From Ranitomeya variabilis (taxonomy: Eukaryota > Chordata > Amphibia > Anura > Dendrobatidae), in NCBI RefSeq assembly GCF_051348905.1, contig NC_135236.1:68399042-68463041 (forward strand): a stretch of DNA of 64,000 nt, read 5' to 3'. Numbering within the stretch: the first letter of the stretch is position 1; each line of letters opens with the position of its first letter. The position numbers and the translations under genes were made by a program. The notes beneath the pieces were generated by a model. The model made no database searches. It worked only from the letters and a program-made list of their open reading frames with translations, and was not told where the DNA came from. This document shows, piece by piece, positions 18,359 to 29,600 of this stretch.

Positions 18359-21300
18359 TTCTCCTACGCCTCATTGGGGGACACAGGACCATGGGTGTTA
18401 TGCTGCTGCCACTAGGAGGACACTAAGTGATACAAAGAAAGTTCTCTCCTCCCCTGCAGTATACACCCTCCTGCTGGCCCTCAGCTAACCAGTTCTTGCT
18501 TAGTGTCTGTAGGAGGCACTTGGGTCTGTTTTCAGACCCCAACTTTCTTATTTTAATTTTAATTTTTATTTTTCTGTAAATTTTTATTTTTTATTCAACG
18601 GAGTGAAGGGGGCGACGGATCCTTTTTTATGGGACCCGCTCTCCCCCGAACCAGCAACAGGCGAGCACGGCGAGTATACCTCCCCGTCCCTCTCCTGCGA
18701 CGTTGGAGCACGCCAATTTTGGGGCGACGGTTCCCTCCTTGGTTCCGATCTCCCTTCCCCCCCTGCAAAACGGCGAGCACATAGAGCCTGGCTCTAATGT
18801 TCCTCTCCGGGGCCCGACAGACAAGGCCCACATTATATGGCGTTTGCACACTTCCATCTGGAAGAAGAATTCTCTCCATTCACCAAGGTGCATGGATTGA
18901 GAGCGTACACTCACTGTGTCAAGGGGACCTGCGCATCTGGAGGCTGTGAGTACATACTCCCCCCCCCTCCTCCTCCCTTTCCTCCACGCTCCGGAGCTCT
19001 TCAGGAGGATGTTCTGGCGGCATGAGGTACGGTCCGGGTCCCTGGGGAGAGGCGCCGCCAGCAGGGGTCAGCGGCGGTTAGCGGCGCTCCATCGCGGCCG
19101 ACACCGCGCATCGCCGGGCAGGCCCTCAAAATTTAGTCCCCGGCTTTCCAGCCGGACTAGGCCGCAGTGATTAGATCCGCCCACGGCCGTAACTCCGCCC
19201 CCTATATCGGCGCTTCTCGTCTGGGACGAGAGGCGCCCTGCAGATCTCGGGGGCCATGCTTCCTCACGCTGCCTGCCTGGAAGATGCGGTCCTGGGGGTG
19301 CCACTGGCCGGTACGCCAGCGGCAATCATTCGGCGCGCGGCCCGCCGACGCGCTCCACCGGCAGGCTCCATAAATTTAGTCCCCGGCTTTTGCAGCCGGA
19401 CTAGGCCGCAGTGAAATCCCTTTCAGGAGCGGAGGTGCTTTCATGGTCCCGATGGGCTGAACTTCGTGGATGTACAGAAGCCCCTCTCCATGGTCCGGGC
19501 AGCCTCCACCACTGTGAAAGCGGACAAGGAGGCGGACGGTTCCTCTCCACCTCCCTAACAAAGGGATGATGGATTGAGGTTTATCTCTCTACCCCTGCAC
19601 CGTCCACGCTGCAATACCCGACATCCGCGGCGGCTCCATGCCGGGACGCGCACCGTTGGTAAGTGGATCCTGCCAGCAATGGGCTTCTGCAGCGGGATAT
19701 TGACAGGCAGTCTCAGACTTCCCTGTGGCCACCTCCCTGAGGTAACGCTCCAGCCGGCTAACAAATTTAGCTCCCGGCTTCGGCCGATGTGTAGTCCGCA
19801 CCTCCAGAAGCGCACTGTGTCGCCTCAAGGCGGCTTAGCCTTTTTTCCCGGCGCTTAGCGCCTGATGCGGAAGCGCTCAATTTTCTCGAGCAACGGGTGA
19901 CCACCCCTAACTCTTACGCTGACGCCGGCTGCAGAAATTTACGCCCCGGCTGGGGCCTATCATGGAAGTTTCGAGGCTCCGACCACATCGTGCCTGTAGC
20001 TTCGCCCCCTAAATTGGCGCTTCTCGCTCGCTGCGAGATTTTACCTAAACCCGCATGACCAGTATTCCCGGTCTTAAAGTCACACGACCAGTATTCTCTG
20101 GTCTTAAAGGCACGTGACCAGTATTCCCTGGTCTTAAAGGCACGTGACCAGTATTTCCTGGTCTTAAAGGCTCGTGACCAGTATTCCCTGGTCTTAAGGG
20201 TACGTGACCAGTATCCCCTGGTCTTAAGGGTACGTGACCAGAATTCCCGGGTTTTAAAGGCACACATCCAGTTTTCCCTGGTCTTAAAGGCACGCGACCA
20301 GTATTCCCTGGTCTTAATGGCGCACTACCAGTATTCCCTGGTCTTAAAGGCGCACGACCAGCATTCTCTGGTCTTAAAGCCACACGACCAGTAATCCCTG
20401 GTCTTAAAGGCACACGACCAGTAATCCCTGGTCTTAAAGGCACACGACCAGTATTCCCTGGTCTTAAAGGCACACGACCAGTATTCCCTGGTCTTAAAGG
20501 CACACGACCAGTATTCCCTGGTCTTAAAGGCACACGACCAGTTTTCCCTGGTCTTAAAGGCACACGACCAGTTTTCCCTGGTCTTAAAGGCACACGACCA
20601 GTTTTCCCTGGTCTTAACGGCACACGACCAGTATTCCCTGGTCTTGAGGGCACCATGACCAATCCGAAACTGGTCATAGATGAGGAGCCCTCTGCCGCCG
20701 ATCCCAGTTTATCCCAGTGTAACTAGTTCCCTCAGCCTATACTCCCTCGTAGAGCTTTTTCCATCCAGTCCGGATATGCGATTCACTGGACAGAAGCCTC
20801 TACGCGGGACGCTATGCCTGGTCTGATTTTTAAGGGCGACAGGCACTTTAAAGGGCGCCGGTCTCCCCACACCATCAACAGACGGGCACTCGAAGGCCCA
20901 GGCCTAACGCCAGACAGCCTGTCCTGTCCACCCGGAGACCTGTACTCTGTGGATGTACAGAGGCATCCGCTTTTTCGGGCATCTGAGCACCCCTCTCTGC
21001 ATCACCACTATTTAACAGAAGATGCAAGTAGGCGAATTTCCCTCTCCACTTCCTTGTTAAGAGGATGGTGGATCGAGGCTCCTAATTTTTAACTCTGCAA
21101 TGACCTGATGGAAGCAGCGGCGCATTCTGCCACTCGGCAGATTAACCGGGTACAATCTCCTATGGGTTACCTACCAGTATCCCTGCCCGATATGTCCTCA
21201 ATTAAAAATGGCACGATCTGTCAAATAGCATCCAGCCCTTTAACCTCCCTATCCGCCGCATGGATGCTAGAGCAACGGTCTCCTGCTTAGAGCCCTTAAC

Positions 21301-23875
21301 TACTTTGATTCACACCAGTATCCCTTTCCTGAAGACAGTTCAGCTGGTCAATCATATTCTTGAGCGGGGGACTAACGAACAATCGTACGTTTCCGCAGCC
21401 CCGACCAACAGTGAAAGGGTTGTCCAGGACAGTCTAGATCTAAGGGATCTTGGTTACTAAAAGGTGGAACGATAAGTAGGACCGATTCCGGACCTCAAAC
21501 TTCTAACAATCTTTTCACAAGGTTCTTCTTCTTCTTCGAATGGAGTCTCATCCGTTCAGCCATTACTTCAACAAAAAAGGTGCAGTTTCGGGCATCCATC
21601 GACATTCGGGATGCCTAACCTCTTCAAAAATTCCTTTGCTTTTCCATTCGTGAATAGCATTTAAGTCACGACATTGTTCTTCGGCCTTGCTACCGCATCC
21701 AGGGTGTTCGCAAGGGTCATGGTGGCTGTCATCTTGCACCTAGAGGCGTGGTCGTCCTATCCTGTTTGACCGACTGTTTACCCACCCTTGCAGGACTACG
21801 CTAAGTCGTCTATATCTCTTGCGATTCCCTCTCACCTGGGCTGGTGGCTAGACTTAGACAACTTCTCATTTCCAGCCCAGCAGATATCCTTTTTGAGGAT
21901 GATCCAATATTCTTCCAGAAGGGTGGTAAATCTCCCTCCGGACAAGGTCATGGTTTTTCAACAGGGAGCTCGCGCTCTTGCTCACTCATCCCCTCATTTC
22001 ATTTGATTTGCTGGGAGGGTTCAAAAAAAAAAAAAAAAAAAACGGAGACGACAATGGAAACAGTTTCCTTTGCTCCGTTAGTTTTCAGCAAGTCAAGCAG
22101 CCTTTCAGACGATAGTCTCGGAGTTCCTTCTTCATCCGGAGTTTTTTCTCCCGGTTCCATGGTTACTAGTAACTTCCAATGCCAGTCCTCTTCTCCCGAT
22201 CATTGCTCTGGAGATCTCAAGGGTAGTCCTATAGTAGGTCCACTCCTTATGGCGGGTCAACCCATCCGAATTCAATTGGTCAACGCCACGGCTGTGTCAT
22301 ACGTCAATCATTTAGCGAGTACCCACGTTCAAGCACCATGGCCAAAGTACCTCACATGGGCCGAGATCTATCACTCGGTGATATTGGCAGTTCATATCCC
22401 AGAAGTAGAACTCTGGGCTGCGAACATATTTAGTCGTCAGGGTTTCATCTCAAGTGAGTGGGAACTTCACCGGAAGTATTCCATCAGACCCGCCTTCACT
22501 GGAGCTCTACAGTTGTAGCTCGGATAGCGTCCTGACTATCGCCGGCGTACTGGAGTTGGTTGTTCGGCCTCGAGATCCAGGAGCCTTCGCACTGCATGCT
22601 CCGGTTATTCCGTGGTACCAGTTTCCACTTCCGAAAGCTTTTCAGAAGCAGAAAGGGCCCCAGTGATCCTCGTAAATCCGTACTGACCACGTCAGTTCGC
22701 TTGCGGAGCTGGTAGCTTTCTGTATTTCTGCAACAAAACTGCAAGTAGGGACCACCTCGCAGGATGTTTTTCACATGTAATTCTTCCCTATTGCATACCG
22801 TTAGATCATTGGGATCTATTCTATTAGGGAAGGTTGCCCCCTTTTCTCTCGGCTATATCCTCATCCTGACGAGTCTTCGGTGCTAACGGGTCTTTTCAGA
22901 CTTTTTTCTCTTATATTCCTTCAAGGCAAGGTTGTCCTCAAGCCTTCCCTGTCCCTAGTTACCAAGGTGGTATTGTATTACTACTGTCATGAGGGCATAG
23001 TTTCTCCCTCATCTCTTTTGGCACCACTCCACAAAATGGAATGAGGTCCCCATATTCCGGACAGAGCAAGTGCTCTGACTAGGCATGTCTTGAGGACGGC
23101 GTCCTTCCGAAGGTTGGACACTGTATCTTGGGTTTCCTACCGGTAAGAGGAAGGTTTCCTGACTTTTACAGGAAGGGTTTGGCCGTCTCCATCGGCCATT
23201 TAGCCTGGTGTATTCTTTCAACATCCAGTAGTCCTTCCGTGTTAGATGACAGCCTATCTCCCCGTCTATCGTGGGTTCCAGGCACCAGGCGTCAACAAGA
23301 CACGCCTGCAGGTTTGCGGATTTGTCCAGTCCGCATGCATTCTTGAAGCATTATGATTCCCAGACTTCCACAGATGTGACTCTGGGCAGGCGGACTCTGC
23401 AGGCCGCGGTGGCGCACTTGTAAGTAGCGGTTACACAGAGCCTGATCTGATGTTGTCCCCACCCAGGGACTGCTTTGGTACGTCCCACGGTCTGTGTCCC
23501 CCAATGAGGCGTAGGAGAAAAGGAGATTTTTGTTTACTTACCGTAAAATCTTTTTCTCCGAGCCAATCATTGGGGGACACAGCTCCCACCCTAGTATTGG
23601 CTTATGCTTGTTTTTACAATCCGATATGCTATACTCTCATATATAATATGACATGCTGTTAGCTAATATGTTGTTACTGATCTCCTACTGCTTTTTGCAC
23701 CGAACTGGTTAGCTGAGGGCCAGCAGGAGGGTGTATACTGCAGGGGAGGAGCTAACTTTCTTTGTATCACTTAGTGTCCTCCTAGTGGCAAGCAGCATAA
23801 CACCCACGGTCTGTGTCCCCCAATGATTGGCTCGGAGAAAAAGATTTTACGGTAAGTAAACAAAAATCTCCTTTT
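18359..23875 (+). mobile_element. DIRS-like tyrosine-recombinase retroelement with inverted terminal repeats, degraded
   Basis: The left terminal repeat (about 18359-18500, with CTCATTGGGGGACACAG and CCACTAGGAGGACACTAAGT) recurs inverted at about 23700-23875. An internal complementary region at about 23495-23590 carries both end sequences side by side, the textbook DIRS-1 arrangement. In between, plus-strand translations show a gag-like zone with a tandem array (20040-20690), an RT/RNase H zone (AVSYVNHLASTH, ILAVHIPEVELWAANIFSR near 22300-22440) and recombinase-like words (RASALTRHV, FRRLDTVSW near 23060-23130). The copy looks broken with many breaks, so it is old. It sits inside a Penelope-like element. 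Confidence 0.75.
20040..20690. repeat. 30-bp tandem array inside the DIRS-like element, about 21 copies
   Basis: The unit is CACACGACCAGTATTCCCTG followed by GTCTTAAAGG, with a strict 30-bp period. Each unit contains the inverted pair GACCAG / CTGGTC around 6 bp. Because 30 is a multiple of three, the minus strand stays open for 210 codons (LRPGNTGRVP periodicity). This is a repeat artefact and not a gene. Confidence 0.93.
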
Positions 23876-24085
23876 TCGTCTATGTTCCCTATCAACCAAT
23901 TTGTAAATATTCCAACTCTGTCATTTGTGTCTGCAATCTACAATACACTGGCCGTCCACAGCAGAATGAGTGGTCCTAGGGATAATATTCGGGATGGCAG
24001 CATTACACACAGTTTATCCAAACATTTCCTCACGGATCACAAAAAAAAGATCCCAATTGCAGGAAACTTGCCCTCTTAAAGCCGA
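23876..24085 (+). mobile_element. Penelope-like element, right fragment
   Basis: After the DIRS element the interrupted sequence resumes with words resembling the GIY-YIG endonuclease end of Penelope-like elements: CNLQYTGR-type residues near 23935-23960 and a KHFLTDHKKK-type stretch near 24025-24055. It is short and degraded. The join with the left fragment is inferred from family order and position. Confidence 0.45.
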
Positions 24086-24890
24086 TTACTCAACATCTAA
24101 CTAACGGATTCCAGAAACTTGTCAACACCGAGTCCTGTTGAATTTTCTGATTATAGATGTTGACACGCGAATGTCTAAATTAATATGTAGACATCACTGT
24201 TATGCTTGATGAGAAGGGTCGTAAAACACCGAAATCGCAGCGAGACGCCGCAGCATTGGGTGTAATATTGTCCTCAGGTGTCGACACGATCTGGAACATG
24301 GAGGTGTAAAGGTCGTTACATGTGACTTTAATGAAAGTTGACGAGACCTCCGCCATGTGTGACTGCTGCGGCCGAGCAATCAGGGCTCTTACACAATCAG
24401 GCGACGGCGCACAAAGGTTTTTGTTGTGCACCTTGTCACAGTTTAGGCCGAGCCGCACCATCGTTTTTCCAGAGCGTACGTCCGTCCTGAGAGAATATTG
24501 ATAAGCTGCATGTGACGAGTCGTGCCACTCACTAGGAACGGCAGAGCCCCAACGTCACAGGACCGCTGTGGTCGATCAGTGCACCCTGCTCCGGGATAGC
24601 ACAGTTATAACTGATCCACTGGTAAAAGCATAAAAAGGATGACGCCATCCGAGAAAAATATGTTTCACCAACATTGATATGTGAATGCACAAGGCCGGCT
24701 TCATGTTTCTTGAACAGACTGCGATTTACAAACCAGCTAGAAGTCTGACCCAGATTAATCTCCATCATATGTGCCTATCGGGCAGTTGTACTCGGTATGA
24801 GAGACTAAGCCGGTCCAGAAAGCCCTGGGTGGCTAACAGATTAAAGGGACTGTCTCCACAAAATGACTGTTCAAACCAAGCACAGGTGCA
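24086..24890. other. Intergenic DNA between MAK16 and TTI2
   Basis: I see no gene here. A minus-strand frame at 24180-24461 has no recognisable features. Confidence 0.35.
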
Positions 24891-24896
24891 GGATGT

Positions 24897-25075
24897 TTCA
24901 TGGCGGGGTCAATCATTTATATACACCTTCCCACCTGCTTGGTTTCCTCTCTATCTCCATCCCTTCTTGGATTGACAGCTCTGGCTTCATAGAGCCTGAA
25001 AAGGGAGGAGATAATGAAAACCAAGCAGGATGGAAAGTGTATATATAAATGATTGACCCTGCCATGAAGCTCCGA
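24897..25075. mobile_element. Small palindromic MITE
   Basis: ATGGCGGGGTCAATCATTTA at the left returns inverted as TAAATGATTGACCCTGCCAT near 25045-25064. The whole unit folds on itself, with ACACCTTCCCACCTGCTTGG matching inverted CCAAGCAGGATGGAAAGTGT. It has no coding content. Confidence 0.7.
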
Positions 25076-25193
25076 GCGCCTGTACTGGCTTTCAACAGTC
25101 ATTAATCTGCAGACATGGAGTTAATCTTCAGGGTTAATAGCGTTTTAAAGTCATACGGCCACCACCCTGAAAGCCCAACCACTGTGAGGAAAT

Positions 25194-25390
25194 TAACTTT
25201 ATTCCTCTGGCTTTTAGTCATCACTCAGTACATAATGAGCACTGGCACTGACTGACAGCCCACCCTGTACTGATGCACCGCTGAGCCGGCTGTCAGTCAG
25301 TGCTGGGTGTGGATACAGCCACAGCTCTCTATGTACTGAGTGATGACTGAAAGCCGGAGGCTGCTGGGAGGAATAAAGTTAATTTTCTCC
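25194..25390. mobile_element. Small palindromic repeat
   Basis: AAATTAACTTTATTCCTC is inverted at 25370-25388 (GAGGAATAAAGTTAATTTT), and GTCATCACTCAGTACATA is inverted near 25332-25349. The structure suggests a foldback MITE. The terminal motif was not classified. Confidence 0.6.
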
Positions 25391-25498
25391 CTATAGCCAG
25401 GCTTTTAATGTGGCGGCCACACTGCTTCAGAACAATATTAACCTGCAAATAAAACCCCATAACTGCAGGCTGATAGCATCTGGATACAAGACAGATAA

Positions 25499-25827
25499 AG
25501 CTGGGTTCACATTGCGTTCAGTGACTCCGTTAAACGGACTACGTTATAACGCGGTGTAACGTAGTCCGTTAACGCCGCCATTGAATGCAATGTCGGACGC
25601 ATCGCTAGCGCACGCCCACAATGGTCGTGCGCTAGCGATGTGCCGTCATTGAGTGACGGACCCAAGACGCGGGCTGCAGCGTTTCCGGGTCCGTCACTGC
25701 TAGCGCAGATGGAGCTAGCAGATGCTCTATCTGCGCTAGCGCGATGGAACGTCAGCACTTGCGTTAACAGCAGCCCGTTAGCGTATGTGCTGAACGGGCT
25801 GCTGCTAACGCAGTGTGAACCCAGCCT
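25499..25827. mobile_element. Palindromic MITE with GGCTGGGTTCACA ends
   Basis: The left end GCTGGGTTCACATTGCGTT pairs with the right end AACGCAGTGTGAACCCAGC. The interior contains further self-complementary blocks around GCTAGCGCAGAT / ATCTGCGCTAGC and GTGCGCTAGCGATG. It is non-coding. Confidence 0.75.
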
Positions 25828-25933
25828 TAGGGTACGGCCAGACAACTCGCCCCGATTCAGCTCCTCCTTTGTGCAGCCATGGGCCCATTGCGGCAGGTTG
25901 GAGATTCGTCTGCACCGTCTGGCCATACCCTAA
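25827..25933. mobile_element. Small MITE with TTAGGGTACGGCCAGAC ends
   Basis: TTAGGGTACGGCCAGAC at the left and GTCTGGCCATACCCTAA at the right are inverted copies with one or two mismatches, enclosing about 75 bp. It directly abuts the preceding MITE and could share its target site. Confidence 0.7.
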
Positions 25934-25977
25934 ACTTTCTCATGTAGCTGCCTCGGTCGGTTGCTAGCTGTGAAGAA

Positions 25978-26386
25978 TAGGGTTGAGCGAAACGGATCGG
26001 ACATTTTCAAAAGTCACCGACTTTCAGCAAAGTCGGGTTTCCTGAAACCCGACCCCACTGTGGGATCGGCCATGTGGTCGGCGATCTTCGCGCCAAAGTG
26101 GCATTTCATGACGCTTTCCCCGCCATTTTTTCAGCCAATGAAGGAGTGTGGGCAGCGTGATGACATAGGTTCCGGCTTGCTTTGTGCGGCGTCACAGGAG
26201 AAAGAGAGAGAAAGAGAGAGAGAAAAAAAAAAAATACCCATTGACTTGCATTGGGTTTCGTGTTTCGGTCGGCCCCCCGACTTTTCACAATAATCGGCCG
26301 ATTTCACACGAGCCGACTTTCGAGACAGTTGGGTTTCACGAAACCCAACTCGATCCTAAAAAAGCAAAAGTCGCTCAACCGTAGTG
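25978..26386. mobile_element. MITE with AGGGTTGAGCGA ends
   Basis: AGGGTTGAGCGAAAC at the left and GTCGCTCAACCGTAG at the right are inverted. AAGTCGGGTTTC..GAAACCCGA and TTGGGTTTCACGAAACCCAA are internal palindromes. A GA-rich run lies at 26204-26222. It is non-coding. Confidence 0.65.
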
Positions 26387-26683
26387 CCGAATACTCTACA
26401 GGGAAATCCCATCGGGCTGATATTTTTATGACCTCAGGCTCTTAGCTGGAGGCAGCAACCTCTCCGTGTCGTGAGTCATTTACAACGATGGATTGAGGAG
26501 GGTTTTTTTTTTAGGTAAAACATGAATAAAGGGTAAATCTACTGTATTGCACGTACGAATTGATCGATTCACCCCAAATTCTGCCCAAACACAAGGTTCC
26601 ATTAATCCGTTGTCTAGTCGGCCAACCCTCCCCCACATCCCCTATAGAAACGAGGCTCCGTCAGTGCAGGGTGAATGTAGACT

Positions 26684-26689
26684 TTTATT
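26684..26689 (-). terminator. TTI2 polyadenylation signal overlapping the stop codon
   Basis: On the minus strand the coding sequence ends CCG TAA TAA AAG. AATAAA therefore begins inside the stop codon. I see no other canonical AATAAA on this strand down to about 26390, so the 3' untranslated region may be only 15-35 nt. Confidence 0.6.
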
Positions 26690-29600
26690 ACGGCTGTATG
26701 GGGCTCGATGGCTGACGCTCTCCGCCTCGCTGGAGCACTGCGCCGACACACTGCTGGAGGAGAGGCTCCTGGCACACGGAGGGGATGTCTTGCAGGGCGG
26801 TCTGAAGTACAAGAAGATTGGCAGACGTCAGAAGACACGACACACGCACACTGCACCCCCTAAGAGCGTGATAATTACTCTACAAATCCCTGCAGTCTAT
26901 TACTCCCAGTGGCCTCAGATCACCGCTGCGACCAGTGATTAGCTGCAGCAGTCATGTGCACTTACAGTAAGGAACAACCCCCCTCTGGGTAAATGACGAT
27001 CTGCTTCCATACTTTACTCACTTTGACCTGTCCTTGGGAGCAGTGGTCTAGAAGCAGCAGGCACTCGGTGGCCCCGTTGAGTAACGCTTCGGTCACAGGC
27101 ACAGAATTCGCATTGGTGTCAGAAGAAAGCTCATAGATCAGCTTTAGAAGGGCTTTTAGGAGGAGAGGAAGCCAAGGAGGGATCCTAGGAAAGAGATCAA
27201 CCATTAGACCCGTGTGCTGGGGCAAATGTGGAGAGATGATCGGACATCAAGGCCCCAAAACGGCCACCGGTAACATGAAGAGCCCTATTGTTACAATGTT
27301 CCCAAAGGAAGGGGCCACAATTATTTAACACCTAGTCGCACATGTACGTCCCGGCCAGGGTGTGCGGGTATGGAGCAGGCTCAGTAGCAGTGCCCACCCA
27401 TATAGGTCCGATACTGGCGGTATTACACAGCCATCATCTGCCCGTAACAGCGCTAGCCTCCATCACTGACAGCAGCAATTAAACATTACAGTCATTGGGG
27501 GGGAAAAAAGGATTACAATGGCAGCTGAAGGCCCCCGTTGCCGCCATCTTGGTACTCCTCTGAAGCTCCGCTGTAGGCTGAGCAGCAATGGAGACTGCAA
27601 TTTATACTATAGCGTAAGCAATCAAAAAATCACAGATACAAGCCACCGAGAGAAACTAGAAAAAAACTGTAAAAAAAAAAGGTAAAATTTAAATCACTTT
27701 TTTTTTTTTTTAAATAAAGGAAAACAAAAACAACAATTGATATTGCTGCATCCATAAAACTCCGTTCTATCAAAGTCTAAAATTATTTAAGCTATATAAA
27801 CCATACGATGTAAGCTGTAAAAAAGAAAAAAAAAAATTAAAGACACGTTACCGGGTTCATTTTCACAGCATAATGTATGACGTAAAACCAAAACCCCCCA
27901 AAAAAACAATGGTGAAAACTGCACTTACTCATAAGGTAACTAAAACTAAACTGAATAGTTATGGCTCTTAAAAGAAAGGGAGTAAAAAATAAAAAAAAAA
28001 AGAGATACAGGTCCCCATACACAAGGCGACCAAACCCACCGATATCATGGGGACAGGCCAACAGCCTGATGTGTGGGGGTCTGGCAGATCTGATATCGGA
28101 TTGTTGATCCTTTTGTTCTCCGAGCGATAAGCTGCTGCCAGAAGATAATAGTTTGTTAATTAGTCGCGACTAGTCTGGCCAAGTAGTCTTTTCCCCTGGA
28201 CTAGTCCACTAATCAGTCCGCTCAGGGTGACAGCCTCACTGTGTCCAATGGCCATCTTGCATAACTGAGCACAGTGATGAGTATGTCAGTGACATAGAGT
28301 AGACATGATTACAGCACCCGAGGCCGGGACTGGTCTGGGGAATAGACGCCCCGCCAGACTAAGAATATGAGGCGAAAACTTTATTTTTGCTGTTCGGTGA
28401 TTTCTCACACCAGTCATTACATGAAAATGCAGGAATACGGCTCTGTAGGATTCTGGCGTTACACCTAACAGGTTCCCTAAAGGGTCCAACCAAAAAGGAC
28501 GCCCCACCTTGGCCATGCGTATTTGATGGTTCCCTGTAAAGTCTCTAGGATGCTGAGACGGGCGGCTTCATCAGGACCATCGGAGACCTCCAGATACCCG
28601 ACGATCACACGCAGCAGCCTCTTCATGTGACGGGCGATCCTCATGCCAAGCCTGCGTTGAATAACACAAATCAGTGGGGGGCACAGGAGAATACGGCTCT
28701 CGGTAAGAGGTTGTCCAGATCTCTGCTTGCAGTCACTTTGTGCACGCAGAGATCTTGAACTCGAGGCATTGGTACAGGTGGTGTAGTGTAATCATTTAAC
28801 TCTGTATTTGTTACCCCTTTAATAGAGCATTTGTGCCCCTCAGAGGGGTAACGTGCACCCCCGGCACATACAGCATGCAGCTCATACCTTTCTTGCAGGG
28901 CGGGCAGGCTGCGTGCATACAGTCTGCGCAGGGCTAGCCTGTGCTCCATCTCCATGTGGGTCAGAAGCATCTGCATGATCTGGTCAGGGGGGTTTTCTCC
29001 GTCTTTGTGGTACGCCCCCACTGCCGGTGGTGGTTTATGGAGGACGGGAAAAATATCCAGTAAGCAGGGCAGGACCACCTGATAGGGGGAAGAACCAGAA
29101 GGATTATTGGGTAATGGCAAGAGGTTGGATCACAGCTCACCCGGCTACTGTAAGTAAGGTGTGGTGGCGCCACGTGTAATACCACTAGGATGTGGCGGGT
29201 GTCGTGACCTATTCATCACCTGCTGCCCATATGTGGGAGAGCAAAGTCAGTAATAACCGCTGATTTACACAGGACCAACCGACTACACTACCTCCACACG
29301 TGGTAGATGCCGGCCGTGTAAGGCTATGTGCACACACTGCGGATTTTGCTGCGGAACCGCAGCGTTTCCGCAGCTGCGGGTCCGCAGCGGTTTCCCATGA
29401 GTTTACAGTACAATGTAAACCTATGGGAAATGAAATCCGCAGTGCACATGCGGAAAAAAACGCGCGGAAACGCAGCGGTTTACATTCCACAGCATGTCAA
29501 TTCTTTGTGCGGATTCCGCTGCGGGTTTACACCTGCTCCAATAGAAAACCGCAGGTGTAAACGCGCAGCGGAAACCGCGATAAATCCGCAGGAAAAACCG

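Noticed and set aside
18603-20030. Short plus- and minus-strand frames in GC-rich DNA considered as host exons
   Set aside because: They lie within the bounds of the DIRS-like element, overlap on both strands, and show no conserved domain or splice structure.
20045-20677. A 210-codon Pro/Arg/Gly-rich minus-strand frame
   Set aside because: It is the 30-bp array inside the DIRS element read on the opposite strand.
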